Source: Chloroflexota bacterium (GTDB lineage Bacteria > Chloroflexota > Dehalococcoidia > UBA3495). From it: 61,075 nucleotides of DNA. Positions 8,223-16,826 of the stretch are shown here, in pieces; positions within the stretch are counted from its first letter, which is position 1; each line of letters starts with the position of its first letter. Made by a program: the position numbers and the translations under genes. Below the pieces are notes generated by a model. That model did not search any database, had not been told where the DNA came from, and saw only the letters and a list, made by a program, of their open reading frames with translations. The DNA lies in assembly GCA_022563275.1 (NCBI GenBank), contig JADFNR010000003.1, forward strand, positions 1 to 61,075, in the 5' to 3' direction.

Positions 8223-8591
8223 GCCGTTCCCTCCGGTATCACAGGTAGATTTATCGGCCGGTTCGTGCCAGTCATTCCCATCTACGAACGGGGTTCGCGG
8301 ACGTTCGTGGCAAGCTCCGTCGAAACATCACCGCGCCGAAGCGACGGTCCTTCGACAAGCTCAGGACAAGCTCAGTACGAGCTCAGGACGAACGAATTAC
8401 CGTAAAGACCGCTCGCCAAAAATACGCACGAACAGACTCGCCGGGCGGTAAATTTGCCGTAGCATAGCATACCGGTCCCGAGCCTGGAATCGGTCTGAGG
8501 ACCCTGGGGAACGATAAGGGATTCCCGCCGGATTAAAAAAACCGAAGGCTGAAAGCTGAGAGCTGTTAGCTGTCAGCCAAGCGTCAACCAA
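8223..8591. repeat. Repeat-rich intergenic region
   Basis: No convincing gene is seen. Bases 8278-8400 hold a family C repeat (TTCGTGGCAAGCTCCGTCGA, then GGTCCTTCGACAAGCTCAGG), with the AAGCTCAGGAC-like unit repeated about three times. Bases 8547-8578 hold a family A repeat (GCTGAAAGCTGAGAGCTGTT). Related copies lie near 21820 and 58016 (C), and near 3290-3530 and 30285 (A). Confidence 0.6.
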
Positions 8592-8678
8592 GTGTCCAAC
8601 TTGCGCACCCTACCCACAGACATTAGAATCAACCGTGGCCCGGAGTATTCGAAAACGTTTGCCTCGGCAAAGGATTTG

Positions 8679-9941
8679 ATGGCGGAAGCGATACAGAGAC
8701 CGGCGGGACGCAGGCGGAGCCGGAACTTCATCCTGGGCAGCCTCTCCTTCGGCCACGGGATCTCCCACCTTTACGATCAAGGTTTCCCGGTTTTCATGCC
8801 CGCCATCCAGGCCGCCATGGGCCTCTCCAACTTCCAGGTGGCCATCTTACTGGGCATCCGCCAGGGCGGTTCCGGAGCGATCAGTCTGTTCGGCGGGGCT
8901 ATCGTCGACCAGGCGAAGGCCAGTTGGGGGCCGATCCTCACCGGCTGCATGATCTGGGCCTCCCTGGGATTCTTGATCGTAGCCGCATCTCCCAACCTGG
9001 GCGTGCTGGTTTTCGCCGTGTTCATCGTGTCCCTCCCCGGAGCTCTCTGGCACCTGCCTGCCACCGCCGCCATTTCACGGCGTTTCCCCGACCGGCGCGG
9101 GTTCGCCATATCGATCCATGGCTTCGGCTCCAATATCGGCAACGTTCTGGCCCCGCTGGTGGCCGGTGGACTTCTGACCTTCATGCTCTGGCGGCACATC
9201 CTGCTGATCTACGCCATCCCCGCCGCCGTGATGGCCGTATTCGTTTGGTGGTCGCTGAAAGACCTGGGGATCGAGGATGGGGACCAACAGGGAGACAAGA
9301 AACCCCAACGGAGGGTGCTGGCCGGTTACCGGGAAGGCTTGGCCATGTTCAAGAACCCGGTGGTCGCAACCTTGGTGCTGGCGGCGGCGATCCGCGGAGT
9401 GGCCAACAACGCCCTCTTTCAGTGGTCCCCCTTCTATCTCAAAAACGCAACCGACGGCGGGCTGGACATGGGCTACTTCAGCGCCGGGGTCCACCTGTCC
9501 TTGCTCACGGGGATGGGCATCATATCCGCGCCGATACTTGGTTATCTGTCTGACAGATATGGCCGGAAGCAGGTCTTGGTGCCGGGACTGATCATCGCCG
9601 CCGTCTTGACCATGTTCGTGGTCAGCGCCGGGGACAGCCTGATGTTGGCCGTGTTGCTGGGCGGGATCGGGCTGTTCAGCTTCGCCCTCCAGCAGATCAT
9701 CCTGGCCGCGGTGCTGGATATGGTGGAAAAAGGCACCGAAGCCACCGCCTCCGGCCTGATCTTCGGGATCAATGGAATGCTTGGGCTCGGGTCGCCTTTC
9801 CTCGCGGCGTTCATCATCCAGGACCTGGGCGGTTACGGCTCCATCTTCTACTACGTGGGCATCTTGACCCTCGTCTCGGCCGTGATCATCGTCTTTATCC
9901 CCTTCCCAAACCAACGGGCGGAGAGGCCCGCTGGAACCTGA
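8679..9941 (+). CDS. MFS transporter
   Basis: A 420-residue integral membrane carrier with about 12 predicted hydrophobic segments. The cytoplasmic loop between helices 8 and 9 contains GYLSDRYGRKQVL, the duplicated MFS signature. The ATG at 8679 has AAAGGA 4 nt upstream; an in-frame GTG at 8592 would add 29 residues but lacks a ribosome-binding site. It resembles nitrate/oxalate-formate type MFS proteins only in general form, so the substrate is unknown. It is transcribed divergently from the catabolic operon and may import its substrate. Confidence 0.88.
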   Translation: MAEAIQRPAGRRRSRNFILGSLSFGHGISHLYDQGFPVFMPAIQAAMGLSNFQVAILLGIRQGGSGAISLFGGAIVDQAKASWGPILTGCMIWASLGFLIVAASPNLGVLVFAVFIVSLPGALWHLPATAAISRRFPDRRGFAISIHGFGSNIGNVLAPLVAGGLLTFMLWRHILLIYAIPAAVMAVFVWWSLKDLGIEDGDQQGDKKPQRRVLAGYREGLAMFKNPVVATLVLAAAIRGVANNALFQWSPFYLKNATDGGLDMGYFSAGVHLSLLTGMGIISAPILGYLSDRYGRKQVLVPGLIIAAVLTMFVVSAGDSLMLAVLLGGIGLFSFALQQIILAAVLDMVEKGTEATASGLIFGINGMLGLGSPFLAAFIIQDLGGYGSIFYYVGILTLVSAVIIVFIPFPNQRAERPAGT

Positions 9942-9961
9942 TCCAAAGACTATTTTCTTGT

Positions 9962-9990
9962 TTGACACCCATTTGGGGCCAGCTTAGAAT
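9962..9990 (+). promoter_or_regulatory. Strong sigma-70-type promoter
   Basis: TTGACA and TAGAAT are separated by exactly 17 nt, beginning 20 nt after the MFS stop codon. Transcription would start near 9997, about 185 nt before the S58 peptidase start codon. Confidence 0.75.
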
Positions 9991-9996
9991 GTACCT

Positions 9997-10144
9997 GCCA
10001 TCCACCCGAGAGGGGGTGAGCGCCAGGCACGAACATACGATTAGACCGGCTACAGCACCGCCGCTGGGATCTGAGATGACCGAGACGGCCCGAAAATTTA
10101 TCCACCCGGTAGATTGCGCCCCGCTGCGTCGGGGTGTTTCTTTT
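9997..10144 (+). promoter_or_regulatory. Untranslated leader ending in terminator-like hairpin (candidate attenuator)
   Basis: The leader between the promoter and the S58 peptidase ends in the hairpin CCCCG-CTGCGT-CGGGG (10119-10134), extendable by two pairs, followed by TGTTTCTTTT. This has the form of an intrinsic terminator placed before the gene. I could not match the upstream 120 nt to a known riboswitch; T-box and TPP motifs are absent. Confidence 0.5.
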
Positions 10145-10182
10145 GCCCGGATACAGGCCCCCTCCAGTTACTTGAGGACCTC

Positions 10183-11160
10183 TTGAACCAGACCATCACC
10201 GCGGTGACTGGGCTGGAGGCGGGCCACTACACCGATCTGGAACACGCCACCGGTTGTACCGTTTTCCTCTGCCGTGAGGGCGCGGTTGGCGGGGTGGATG
10301 TTCGCGGCGGTTCGCCGGGCACCCGAGAGACCGACCTGCTCCGTCCGGTCCACCGCGTCGAACAGGTCCATGCCGTCGTCCTCAGCGGCGGCAGCGCCTT
10401 CGGCCTGGACGCCGCATCCGGGGTTGTCGCCTATCTGGAGTCCCAGGGGATCGGGTTCAAGGTGGGTCCAAAAGAAGCTCCCGTGATCGTCCCCATTGTT
10501 TCAGCAGCCATTCTGTACGACCTTGGACTGATCACTTCGGAAGTGCGGCCCGGTCTGGAAGAAGGCCGTAGCGCCTGCCTCGCAGCCAGTTCCGCCCCCA
10601 TGACAGAAGGCAGCGTGGGCGCCGGAACCGGGGCCACCGTGGCCAAGTTGGGCGGCGCCGAACGGGCGGTGAAGGGCGGTATCGGCTCGGCCGCCATCAC
10701 CCTCGCCACCGGCCAAACAGTGGCTGCCGCCGTGGCGGTGAACGCCGTGGGCGGCATCTGGGACTACACCAACGGGCAGCTCTTGGCCGGACCCAGGCGG
10801 GCCGGCGGTGGGTTCGACGACTCAGTGGCGCTGCTGCTGGAGGGCGGGGCCGACGCCCCGGCAGGCCCGGTCAACACCACCATCGGGCTGGTGGCCACCG
10901 ACGCCAAGATCACCAAGGAAGACGCCAATTACCTGGCCAGGGTGAGCCATGACGGCCTGGCCCTGGCCATCCGCCCCTGCCATACCGTCCGGGACGGCGA
11001 CACCATGTTCGCCATGGCCACCGGACATAACCAGTCATCCGTGGACCTCACCGCCCTGGGAGCAGCCGCGGTGGAAGCAACGGCCCAGGCGGTGCTCCGG
11101 GCCGTCCGGCAGGCAACCGGACTGGGCGGTATCCCGTCCATCAGCGAATTGGCGGTTTAG
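10183..11160 (+). CDS. S58/P1-family peptidase (DmpA/NylC-like, self-processing)
   Basis: A 325-residue protein of the N-terminal-nucleophile family that includes DmpA, BapA and NylC. Visible landmarks are HAVVLSGGSAFGLDAASG, GSVGAGTGATVAK, VAVNAVGG and NTTIGLVATDA. In NylC-type members the chain is cut between Asn and Thr, so N231/T232 here (in PVNTTIGL) is the likely processing site, with Thr as nucleophile. The start is taken as TTG 10183, preceded by GAGGA. The gene is followed by panC after 50 nt. Family members release beta-amino acids or hydrolyse polyamides, so beta-alanine supply to PanC is an attractive inference. Confidence 0.88.
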   Translation: MNQTITAVTGLEAGHYTDLEHATGCTVFLCREGAVGGVDVRGGSPGTRETDLLRPVHRVEQVHAVVLSGGSAFGLDAASGVVAYLESQGIGFKVGPKEAPVIVPIVSAAILYDLGLITSEVRPGLEEGRSACLAASSAPMTEGSVGAGTGATVAKLGGAERAVKGGIGSAAITLATGQTVAAAVAVNAVGGIWDYTNGQLLAGPRRAGGGFDDSVALLLEGGADAPAGPVNTTIGLVATDAKITKEDANYLARVSHDGLALAIRPCHTVRDGDTMFAMATGHNQSSVDLTALGAAAVEATAQAVLRAVRQATGLGGIPSISELAV

Positions 11161-11210
11161 CCACCCAAGTTTCAATATCGTGATTAGCCCGAGATCCAGA
11201 GTGTTAACAA

Positions 11211-12071
11211 ATGGCGCAGACTTTGCCTGATAAGATGCGGGTGATCAGCACCAACGAAGAGATGTCCCAGGCCTGCCGCGAGGCCGTAAAGCCCATCGGG
11301 CTGGTGCCGACGATGGGCGCCCTCCATGCCGGGCACCTGAGCCTGGTTGACCAGGCCCGGGCCGATAACCTCACGGTTGTCGTGAGCATCTTCGTGAACC
11401 CAACCCAGTTCGGCGACGGAAATGAACTGGAGAAATACCCCCGAGACCTGGAAGGAGACCTGGACCTGCTCCGCCGCCACGGCGTCGACCTGGTCTACAC
11501 CCCCACGGTCGATGAGGTCTATCCCCAGGGATTCAACACCTGGGTGGAGGTGGGCCAGTTGGGCGAAAAGCTGGAGGGATTGCACCGTCCCGGCCATTTC
11601 CGGGGGGTGGCGACAGTTGTATCCAAGCTGTTCAACTTGATGCGGCCCGGCCGGGCCTACTTCGGCCAGAAGGACGGCCAGCAGACGGTGGTGGTCCAGA
11701 AGCTGGCCAGGGACCTGGATATGGGAGTGGAAGTGGTGGTGATGCCCACCATCCGGGAACCGGACGGCCTGGCCATGAGCAGCCGTAACGTTCAGCTTTC
11801 ACCGGAGCAGCGGCAGGCTGCCCCGGTCCTGCACCGGGCGCTCTGCCGGGCGTACCTGCTTTGGGCGGAGGGAGAACGTGACGGCGACACGTTGCGGGAG
11901 GCGGCCAAGGAGATATTGCAGGCGGAATCCGGGGTGGAACTGATCGATTACGTAAGCGTGGCGGGCATGGCGACGTTGGATGAATTGGAGCGGGTGGAAG
12001 GCCGGGCAATGGTCTCGGCCGCGGTCCACATGGGCCCGGTCAGGTTGATCGACAACATAGTCTTGGAGTAA
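11211..12071 (+). CDS. panC: Pantothenate synthetase
   Basis: This 286-residue enzyme condenses pantoate and beta-alanine with ATP to give pantothenate in coenzyme A synthesis. The HxGH nucleotidyl-transferase motif is GALHAGHLSLV; other conserved blocks are SIFVNPTQFG, FGQKDGQQTVVVQKLARDL and EPDGLAMSSRN (KMSKS-like loop). Length is normal. It lies 50 nt after the S58 peptidase and probably shares its transcript. No panB or panD occurs in the window, so the source of beta-alanine is an open question. Confidence 0.97.
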   Translation: MAQTLPDKMRVISTNEEMSQACREAVKPIGLVPTMGALHAGHLSLVDQARADNLTVVVSIFVNPTQFGDGNELEKYPRDLEGDLDLLRRHGVDLVYTPTVDEVYPQGFNTWVEVGQLGEKLEGLHRPGHFRGVATVVSKLFNLMRPGRAYFGQKDGQQTVVVQKLARDLDMGVEVVVMPTIREPDGLAMSSRNVQLSPEQRQAAPVLHRALCRAYLLWAEGERDGDTLREAAKEILQAESGVELIDYVSVAGMATLDELERVEGRAMVSAAVHMGPVRLIDNIVLE

Positions 12072-12114
12072 AAGCTCTAGCGGGTCGAACGTCAGTTCCG
12101 CTCAGATACGGCCG

Positions 12115-13113
12115 CTAGCTCTGGACCAGTTCCCGGACGGCTGCGGTGAGCGCCGGGAGAACGGTCTCCCAGTCTCCGACCACTCCGTACCGGGCCTCTT
12201 TGAAGATGTTGGCCTCGGCGTCCTTGTTGATGGCCACGATGACCTTGGCCCCGGAACACCCCGCCATGTGCTGGCTGGCGCCCGAGATCGCCACCATGAT
12301 GTATAGGTCCGGCGTGATGGTCTTCCCGGTCAGCCCCACCTGATAGCTGGACGGAACCCAGCCCGAGTCCACCGCGGCCCTGGAAGCGCCAACGGTGCCA
12401 CCCATGATCTTGGCCAGTTCTTCCAGGTGGGCGAAGGGTTCCGGCCCGCCCAGTCCACGTCCTCCGGAGATCACGATGTGGGCGTCCTCCAACTTCACGC
12501 CTTCGGCCTCTTCAATGACCGTGTCCACGACCTTGGTCAGGGCCATGGATGCGTCAAGTTCCACTGGGAATGAGACGACCTCGCCTTGGCGTGAGGAGTC
12601 CGCCTCGATGGGCTCGTAGGCCTTGGGGCGGATGGCGGCGATCTGCGGGGTCTGGTCGCAGCTCACCACGGCGATGGCGTTGCCGCCGTACACCGGCCGG
12701 TTGGCCAGCAGCTTCTTCTCGGCGGCGTCCACTGAAACTTCCAAACAGTCCTGGGCCAATCCGACACCCAGACGGAAGGCCAACCGAGGGGCCAATTCCC
12801 GGCCCTCATTGGTGCGGGCGACCAGCACCACCCGGGGGCTGGTCTCTCGGCAAAGAGCTTCTATGGCGGTCAAGTGGAGGTCGACTTGGTAATCGGCCAG
12901 CAGCGGGTGATTCACGGCATAGACCTTCTGTGCGCCGTGGGCGATGGCCTGTTGGGCCGGCACGTCCAGGGTGTCTCCAAGAAGGGCCACAAACAATTCT
13001 TCGCCCAGATCGGCGGCGACCTTCTGACCGGCGGCCAGCAACTCAAGGGTCGTGCTGCTCAGTTCTCCGCCCGAGGCGTCGCCCAATATCAGTACTCCGG
13101 TGCCTTCAGCCAT
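12115..13113 (-). CDS. etfA: Electron transfer flavoprotein, alpha subunit
   Basis: A 332-residue EtfA. The C-terminal FAD domain is recognisable from [49 protein letters not shown] and [12 protein letters not shown]. With EtfB it carries electrons from acyl-CoA or other dehydrogenases to the membrane quinone pool. The ATG at 13113 was preferred to 13140 because GGGAGG sits just upstream and homologues start near here. It follows etfB by 85 nt on the minus strand. No EtfD or ETF-quinone oxidoreductase adjoins. Confidence 0.96.
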   Translation of the reverse strand: MAEGTGVLILGDASGGELSSTTLELLAAGQKVAADLGEELFVALLGDTLDVPAQQAIAHGAQKVYAVNHPLLADYQVDLHLTAIEALCRETSPRVVLVARTNEGRELAPRLAFRLGVGLAQDCLEVSVDAAEKKLLANRPVYGGNAIAVVSCDQTPQIAAIRPKAYEPIEADSSRQGEVVSFPVELDASMALTKVVDTVIEEAEGVKLEDAHIVISGGRGLGGPEPFAHLEELAKIMGGTVGASRAAVDSGWVPSSYQVGLTGKTITPDLYIMVAISGASQHMAGCSGAKVIVAINKDAEANIFKEARYGVVGDWETVLPALTAAVRELVQS

Positions 13114-13198
13114 CACGGCCTCCCGTGCATTTGGAATCACTCTGCAGGTCCAGATGGACCGTCAGACTTAGATCTATTAAAAGTTGGGGGAAGGGGCG

Positions 13199-13999
13199 TT
13201 AGATGATCTTGTCTTCCCGCAGTTTCAGGGCCAAGAGCCGGCCCGAATCTGCCGGGTTCTCTCCCTCGATGATCTCGCATTCCCGGTCGCTGACCGGAAC
13301 GAATAGTTCCCGCAGGGTGATGCGTGAAGCCGATTGAGCAGCGTCCAGGTCCAGGTCGGCGGCGCTCCAGATGGTCGGCTTCTTCCGGGTGGCCGCCATG
13401 ATTCCCCGCAGGGTCGGGTACCTAGGCTGGCCCAGTTCGTTGCTCACCGTGACCAACGCCGGCAGGGGCGCCTCAACAACCTCATAACCGTCTGCGATGA
13501 TCCGTTCGACACGCACCTTGCCGTCTATAACGTCAACTCGTTTGCCCAGGGAGATGCAGGCCATGCCCAGGATCTCGGCCACGCCCAGGGGCACCTGTGC
13601 GTTGTCCCAGTCGGAGGCCTGGCGTCCGCAGATAATCAGGTCAAACCCATCCAGCTTGCGTATCGCCGCCGCCAGCAATTGGGCGGTCAGGAAGCTGTCG
13701 ATGGTGTTTTCGAAGGCGTCGTCTTGGAGGAGGACCAACTCGTCGGCGCCCATGGACAGCGGTTTCTTCATCACGTCCAGTGCGAATTCGGTGCCCGTGG
13801 AGATCACGGTTACGGTGGCTTCCTGGGAGTCTTTGATCTTCAGGGCGGCTTCCACCGCATTCTCGTCGAAGCCGTTCACCACCGGCGGTATATTGGGCGG
13901 GGGAACAACCTTCTTTGACCCCTCATCGATCCGGAACGCCGCCATGGGCATCTCCGGGTCGATCACTTGTTTCGCCAGAACGCCTATCCTGATAGCCAT
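13199..13999 (-). CDS. etfB: Electron transfer flavoprotein, beta subunit
   Basis: A 266-residue EtfB with an N-terminal VLAKQVIDPEMP, the AMP/nucleotide loop around CGRQASDWDNAQVPLGVAEILG, and LVTVSNELGQPRYPTLRGIMAA, the recognition-loop region that docks dehydrogenases. It partners EtfA, encoded directly downstream. A TTGACA-17-TACCTT promoter lies upstream on the minus strand (14060-14088). The pair fits fatty-acid or amine oxidation in an aerobic heterotroph. Confidence 0.96.
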   Translation of the reverse strand: MAIRIGVLAKQVIDPEMPMAAFRIDEGSKKVVPPPNIPPVVNGFDENAVEAALKIKDSQEATVTVISTGTEFALDVMKKPLSMGADELVLLQDDAFENTIDSFLTAQLLAAAIRKLDGFDLIICGRQASDWDNAQVPLGVAEILGMACISLGKRVDVIDGKVRVERIIADGYEVVEAPLPALVTVSNELGQPRYPTLRGIMAATRKKPTIWSAADLDLDAAQSASRITLRELFVPVSDRECEIIEGENPADSGRLLALKLREDKII

Positions 14000-14059
14000 A
14001 GCTCTCCTATGGGAAACGGCCGGCTAATGGCCGGAAACGAGTCTGCGGGAACCTTGTGA

Positions 14060-14088
14060 AAGGTATCACCAAGCACCACGGGTGTCAA
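14060..14088 (-). promoter_or_regulatory. Promoter for etfBA
   Basis: Read on the minus strand, TTGACA and TACCTT are 17 nt apart, about 60 nt upstream of the etfB start codon. Confidence 0.6.
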
Positions 14089-14141
14089 TTGAAACCGAGA
14101 CTGGCCAGGCGGGCGTAGATTTAAATATCAACCCGTCAAGA

Positions 14142-14150
14142 TGCTATAAT
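14142..14150 (+). promoter_or_regulatory. Extended -10 promoter for htpX
   Basis: TGCTATAAT is a perfect extended -10 element. The -35 candidate TTAAAT (14121-14126) is weak, as is usual for extended -10 promoters. It lies about 100 nt before htpX. Confidence 0.6.
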
Positions 14151-14251
14151 TTGGCGGGCCGGCACAGCATTTTGTATCTGGTCTCGAGCCCCCTCGAAAG
14201 CGTCCCGGATGTCTCCCCGGCGAGTCTCCCAAATAAGAGGTCCTTTTCGCG

Positions 14252-15097
14252 ATGAACACGGTTAAAACATTCTTCTTGATGATGGTGATGTCGGCCCTGC
14301 TCCTGCTGGTGGGCGCGATGCTTGGAGGCGTCCCGGGCGTCATCTTCGCCCTGTTCCTGGCCATCGCCATGAATTTCGGCGCCTATTGGTTCTCGGACCG
14401 CATCGCTTTGAAGATGACCCACGCCATCGCCATCACCGAGAATGACGACCCGGAACTGTACAGCATCGTCCGTGAGCAGGCGTCCCTGGCTGGGTTGCCC
14501 ATGCCCAAAGTATTCTTGATCGAGTCCGAGTCACCCAACGCCTTCGCCACCGGCCGGAATCCCGCTCACGCCACGGTGGCGGTGACCACCGGTATCCGGC
14601 GTATCTTGACCCGGGAGGAATTGGCCGGCGTGCTGGCCCATGAGATGGCCCATGTGGGCAACCGGGACACCCTAATCATGGCGATGGTCGCCACGGTGGC
14701 CGGCGCCATATCCATGCTGGCCATGTTCGCCCAGATTTCGGCCATGTTCGGCGGGATGGGCGGCCGGGGCCGGGACAACAACTTCATTGGACTGCTCATC
14801 GTGGCCATCGTCATGCCCATCGCGGCGGGGATGGTGCGCGCGGCAATCTCCCGGACCAGGGAGTACCAGGCGGACGCCACGGGCGCGCAGAACTCCGGCG
14901 ACCCATTGGCCCTGGCCAGCGCGCTTCAAAAACTGGAGTTGGCATCTCAGAACCGCCCGTTAAATGTGGCGGAGGGAGCCTCACACCTGTTCATAGTGAA
15001 CCCGCTCCGGGGCGCCAGAATGGCCAAGCTGTTTTCCACCCATCCGCCCATGGAAGAGCGCATCAGGCGGTTGCAGAACATCAGGCCCAATTACTGA
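14252..15097 (+). CDS. htpX: HtpX-type M48 membrane zinc protease
   Basis: A 281-residue membrane protease for quality control of misfolded membrane proteins. Two N-terminal hydrophobic helices (residues about 5-20 and 25-45) are followed by the zinc motif H130-E131-M-A-H134 and a third ligand E204 in SRTREYQADATGA; a further hydrophobic pair lies at about 143-195. Length is typical. It has its own extended -10 promoter and a terminator, so it is probably monocistronic. HtpX homologues are often heat- or envelope-stress induced, but no operator is visible. Confidence 0.95.
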   Translation: MNTVKTFFLMMVMSALLLLVGAMLGGVPGVIFALFLAIAMNFGAYWFSDRIALKMTHAIAITENDDPELYSIVREQASLAGLPMPKVFLIESESPNAFATGRNPAHATVAVTTGIRRILTREELAGVLAHEMAHVGNRDTLIMAMVATVAGAISMLAMFAQISAMFGGMGGRGRDNNFIGLLIVAIVMPIAAGMVRAAISRTREYQADATGAQNSGDPLALASALQKLELASQNRPLNVAEGASHLFIVNPLRGARMAKLFSTHPPMEERIRRLQNIRPNY

Positions 15098-15123
15098 ACG
15101 GCACGGCAACTGAATCTGAATCG

Positions 15124-15153
15124 GCCCGGTGCGGTCCCGCGCCGGGCATTTTT
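15124..15153 (+). terminator. Intrinsic terminator after htpX
   Basis: GCCCGG and CCGGGC close a GC-rich hairpin with inner GCGG/CCGC pairs, followed by ATTTTTATT. It lies 26 nt after the htpX stop. Confidence 0.75.
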
Positions 15154-15201
15154 ATTGCCCTGGACAGGTCATGATTTCGGCGTGTGTTAAAGATTTTCCC
15201 A

Positions 15202-15210
15202 TGCTAAAAT
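15202..15210 (+). promoter_or_regulatory. Extended -10 promoter for membrane protein gene
   Basis: TGCTAAAAT matches the extended -10 form seen at 14142 and 18902. No good -35 is visible. It lies about 80 nt upstream of the start at 15289. Confidence 0.5.
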
Positions 15211-15288
15211 CGTCATCCTGGCCGAGCTTCGATCATTCATTCATAACGGTGGTCGCGGCATGACGAATTCGGAGAAACAGGGCTTGAG

Positions 15289-16587
15289 ATGGGTTGTTTG
15301 ACTTCCATACTCCGCAGCGGGGCGGCTATGGTGCTCGGCGTGGTCATCTTTGTCGGGTTCCTATTCTTCCTGATCCTGAACAATTTTTCCGACAAGCTCT
15401 TGAGCGCCGATTTCTACAACGACACCATCGCCGCCGAGGACACCTATAACCGCATCTACGACGAGGTGCTGGTGGACGAGGAACTGCTGGACAAGACCGA
15501 GGAGTTCCTGGGCGACATCCAGGTCGTCAACCATCAGGACATCATTGATCTTATGCGCGAGATAATGCCTCCCGCGTATATCCAAGCGCAGGTGGAAGGG
15601 GCCATCGAGCGGACCATCGCCTACGTCAATGAGGACGTGGACGAGTTGGACGTGTATGTCGAGCTAGCAGAACCTCTGAGGAATGTAAAAGCGGTCATGT
15701 TCGCCTACATCGACGGCCGGATCGACGAACTGCTGGTAGAGGACCCGGGTATCAGTAGCTGCTCGGCCGCCGCGGTGACCGATCTGACCGGCCGATTCGT
15801 CCAAAGGTTCGAGGCCCTGGCCGGCGGCGCGGTGCCAACGACGATCCCTTCATTAAAGGCATTGGACCGGGTCTGCCGCCAGTTGGTGTTCGCCTCGGCT
15901 TTCGACCTTCTGCTGGTTTCCGGCAGCCTGGACGCCGAGACCGCCCGGCTCTTTAGGAGCAACCGGGAAGTATTGAGAAAGCCCTTCGAAGACGGCGATA
16001 CCCTCGGTATGCTGAAGGTCTCTGCCCGGCTACTGGCCGAACCACTGATGGACCAGGCCATTGATAGAGTGCGGGAGGACCTGAGCGAAGGCGACCGTTT
16101 TGACCTGATACGCCAGTTGGGTGAGTGGAACCCCGATCGGTCAGAGGCCCAGATCAGGGCCGACCTGGATGAAGGGCGGGAATGGGTCTCCCGGGCCCGC
16201 AGCTTCGGTGAGTTGACCACCCTGGTCATGGTGATCGGCGGAGCAATCGTGATGGGCCTGGTCTTTTTACCCACTCTCACCGGCATGCTGCGTTGGCCGG
16301 GGATCGCCTTGCTGATCACCGGGGCGTTCTTCTTCGTCGCGGGCAAGATCGCTGAGAGCGAGGTTCCCAAAAGGCTGGCTGACGTTATAGAGACCGGCGC
16401 CGACCAGGTGTCGGGCGTGCCGCCGTCAGTAACCGACCTGGGCGGAGACATCCTGATCTCCTTCGGGTCTCAGTTGACTGATGGATTTACCGGGCCCTCC
16501 CTCACATTGCTGATCATTGGGGCGATCTTGTTCGGCGCGTCGTTCTGCACCATAGTCATCAAGCGGTTCATACCGATCGTTAAATAG
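15289..16587 (+). CDS. Hypothetical membrane protein with long extracytoplasmic domain
   Basis: I do not recognise this 432-residue protein. It has one N-terminal hydrophobic helix (residues about 13-31), then a long acidic, helix-rich region of about 280 residues with many Asp/Glu (for example NEDVDELDVYVELAEPL). Three further hydrophobic segments lie near the C-terminus (about 308-325, 333-350 and 403-425). The topology suggests a large domain outside the membrane anchored at both ends. It stands alone behind its own promoter, and the surroundings give no clue to function. Confidence 0.85.
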   Translation: MGCLTSILRSGAAMVLGVVIFVGFLFFLILNNFSDKLLSADFYNDTIAAEDTYNRIYDEVLVDEELLDKTEEFLGDIQVVNHQDIIDLMREIMPPAYIQAQVEGAIERTIAYVNEDVDELDVYVELAEPLRNVKAVMFAYIDGRIDELLVEDPGISSCSAAAVTDLTGRFVQRFEALAGGAVPTTIPSLKALDRVCRQLVFASAFDLLLVSGSLDAETARLFRSNREVLRKPFEDGDTLGMLKVSARLLAEPLMDQAIDRVREDLSEGDRFDLIRQLGEWNPDRSEAQIRADLDEGREWVSRARSFGELTTLVMVIGGAIVMGLVFLPTLTGMLRWPGIALLITGAFFFVAGKIAESEVPKRLADVIETGADQVSGVPPSVTDLGGDILISFGSQLTDGFTGPSLTLLIIGAILFGASFCTIVIKRFIPIVK

Positions 16588-16650
16588 GTGGCGGGTTTGG
16601 ACATTTGGTTAGAGGCCGCCATTCTGGCATTTCGAGTCCGCCGTCTCAAC

Positions 16651-16778
16651 CGGTCATTCTGAGCCAGCCGCAGCGGCGAAGAATCTCATTGCCTAGCCGC
16701 AACGCCGTTTTTTCCCTGCGGAACCAGTGGTTGGCTGCTCATCAACAACGAGATTCCTCGCTTCGCTCGGAATGACAG
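16651..16778. repeat. Palindromic dispersed element, family B (complete copy)
   Basis: The element is bounded by near-perfect inverted ends, CGGTCATTCTGAG on the left and CTCGGAATGACAG on the right (13 nt, two mismatches). Internal GAATCTCATTG and CAACGAGATTC also pair. A second complete copy lies at 26151-26253 and a partial one at 3417-3480. There is no coding capacity, so it is MITE-like or REP-like. Confidence 0.65.
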
Positions 16779-16826
16779 CGGGGTGGAATGACTATGGGGC
16801 GGTATGCCCGGCCCCGTCCCGCCTCC

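Noticed and set aside
6515..8405. Long plus-strand open frames (up to about 490 codons) opposite the SDR operon
   Set aside because: They are antisense to well-conserved SDR genes, lack family motifs and ribosome-binding sites, and reflect high GC content.
9997..10144. T-box or TPP riboswitch
   Set aside because: The T-box AGGGTGGNACCGCG and the TPP CTGAGA/AACCTGAT pair are not both present; CTGAGA-like letters occur without the rest.
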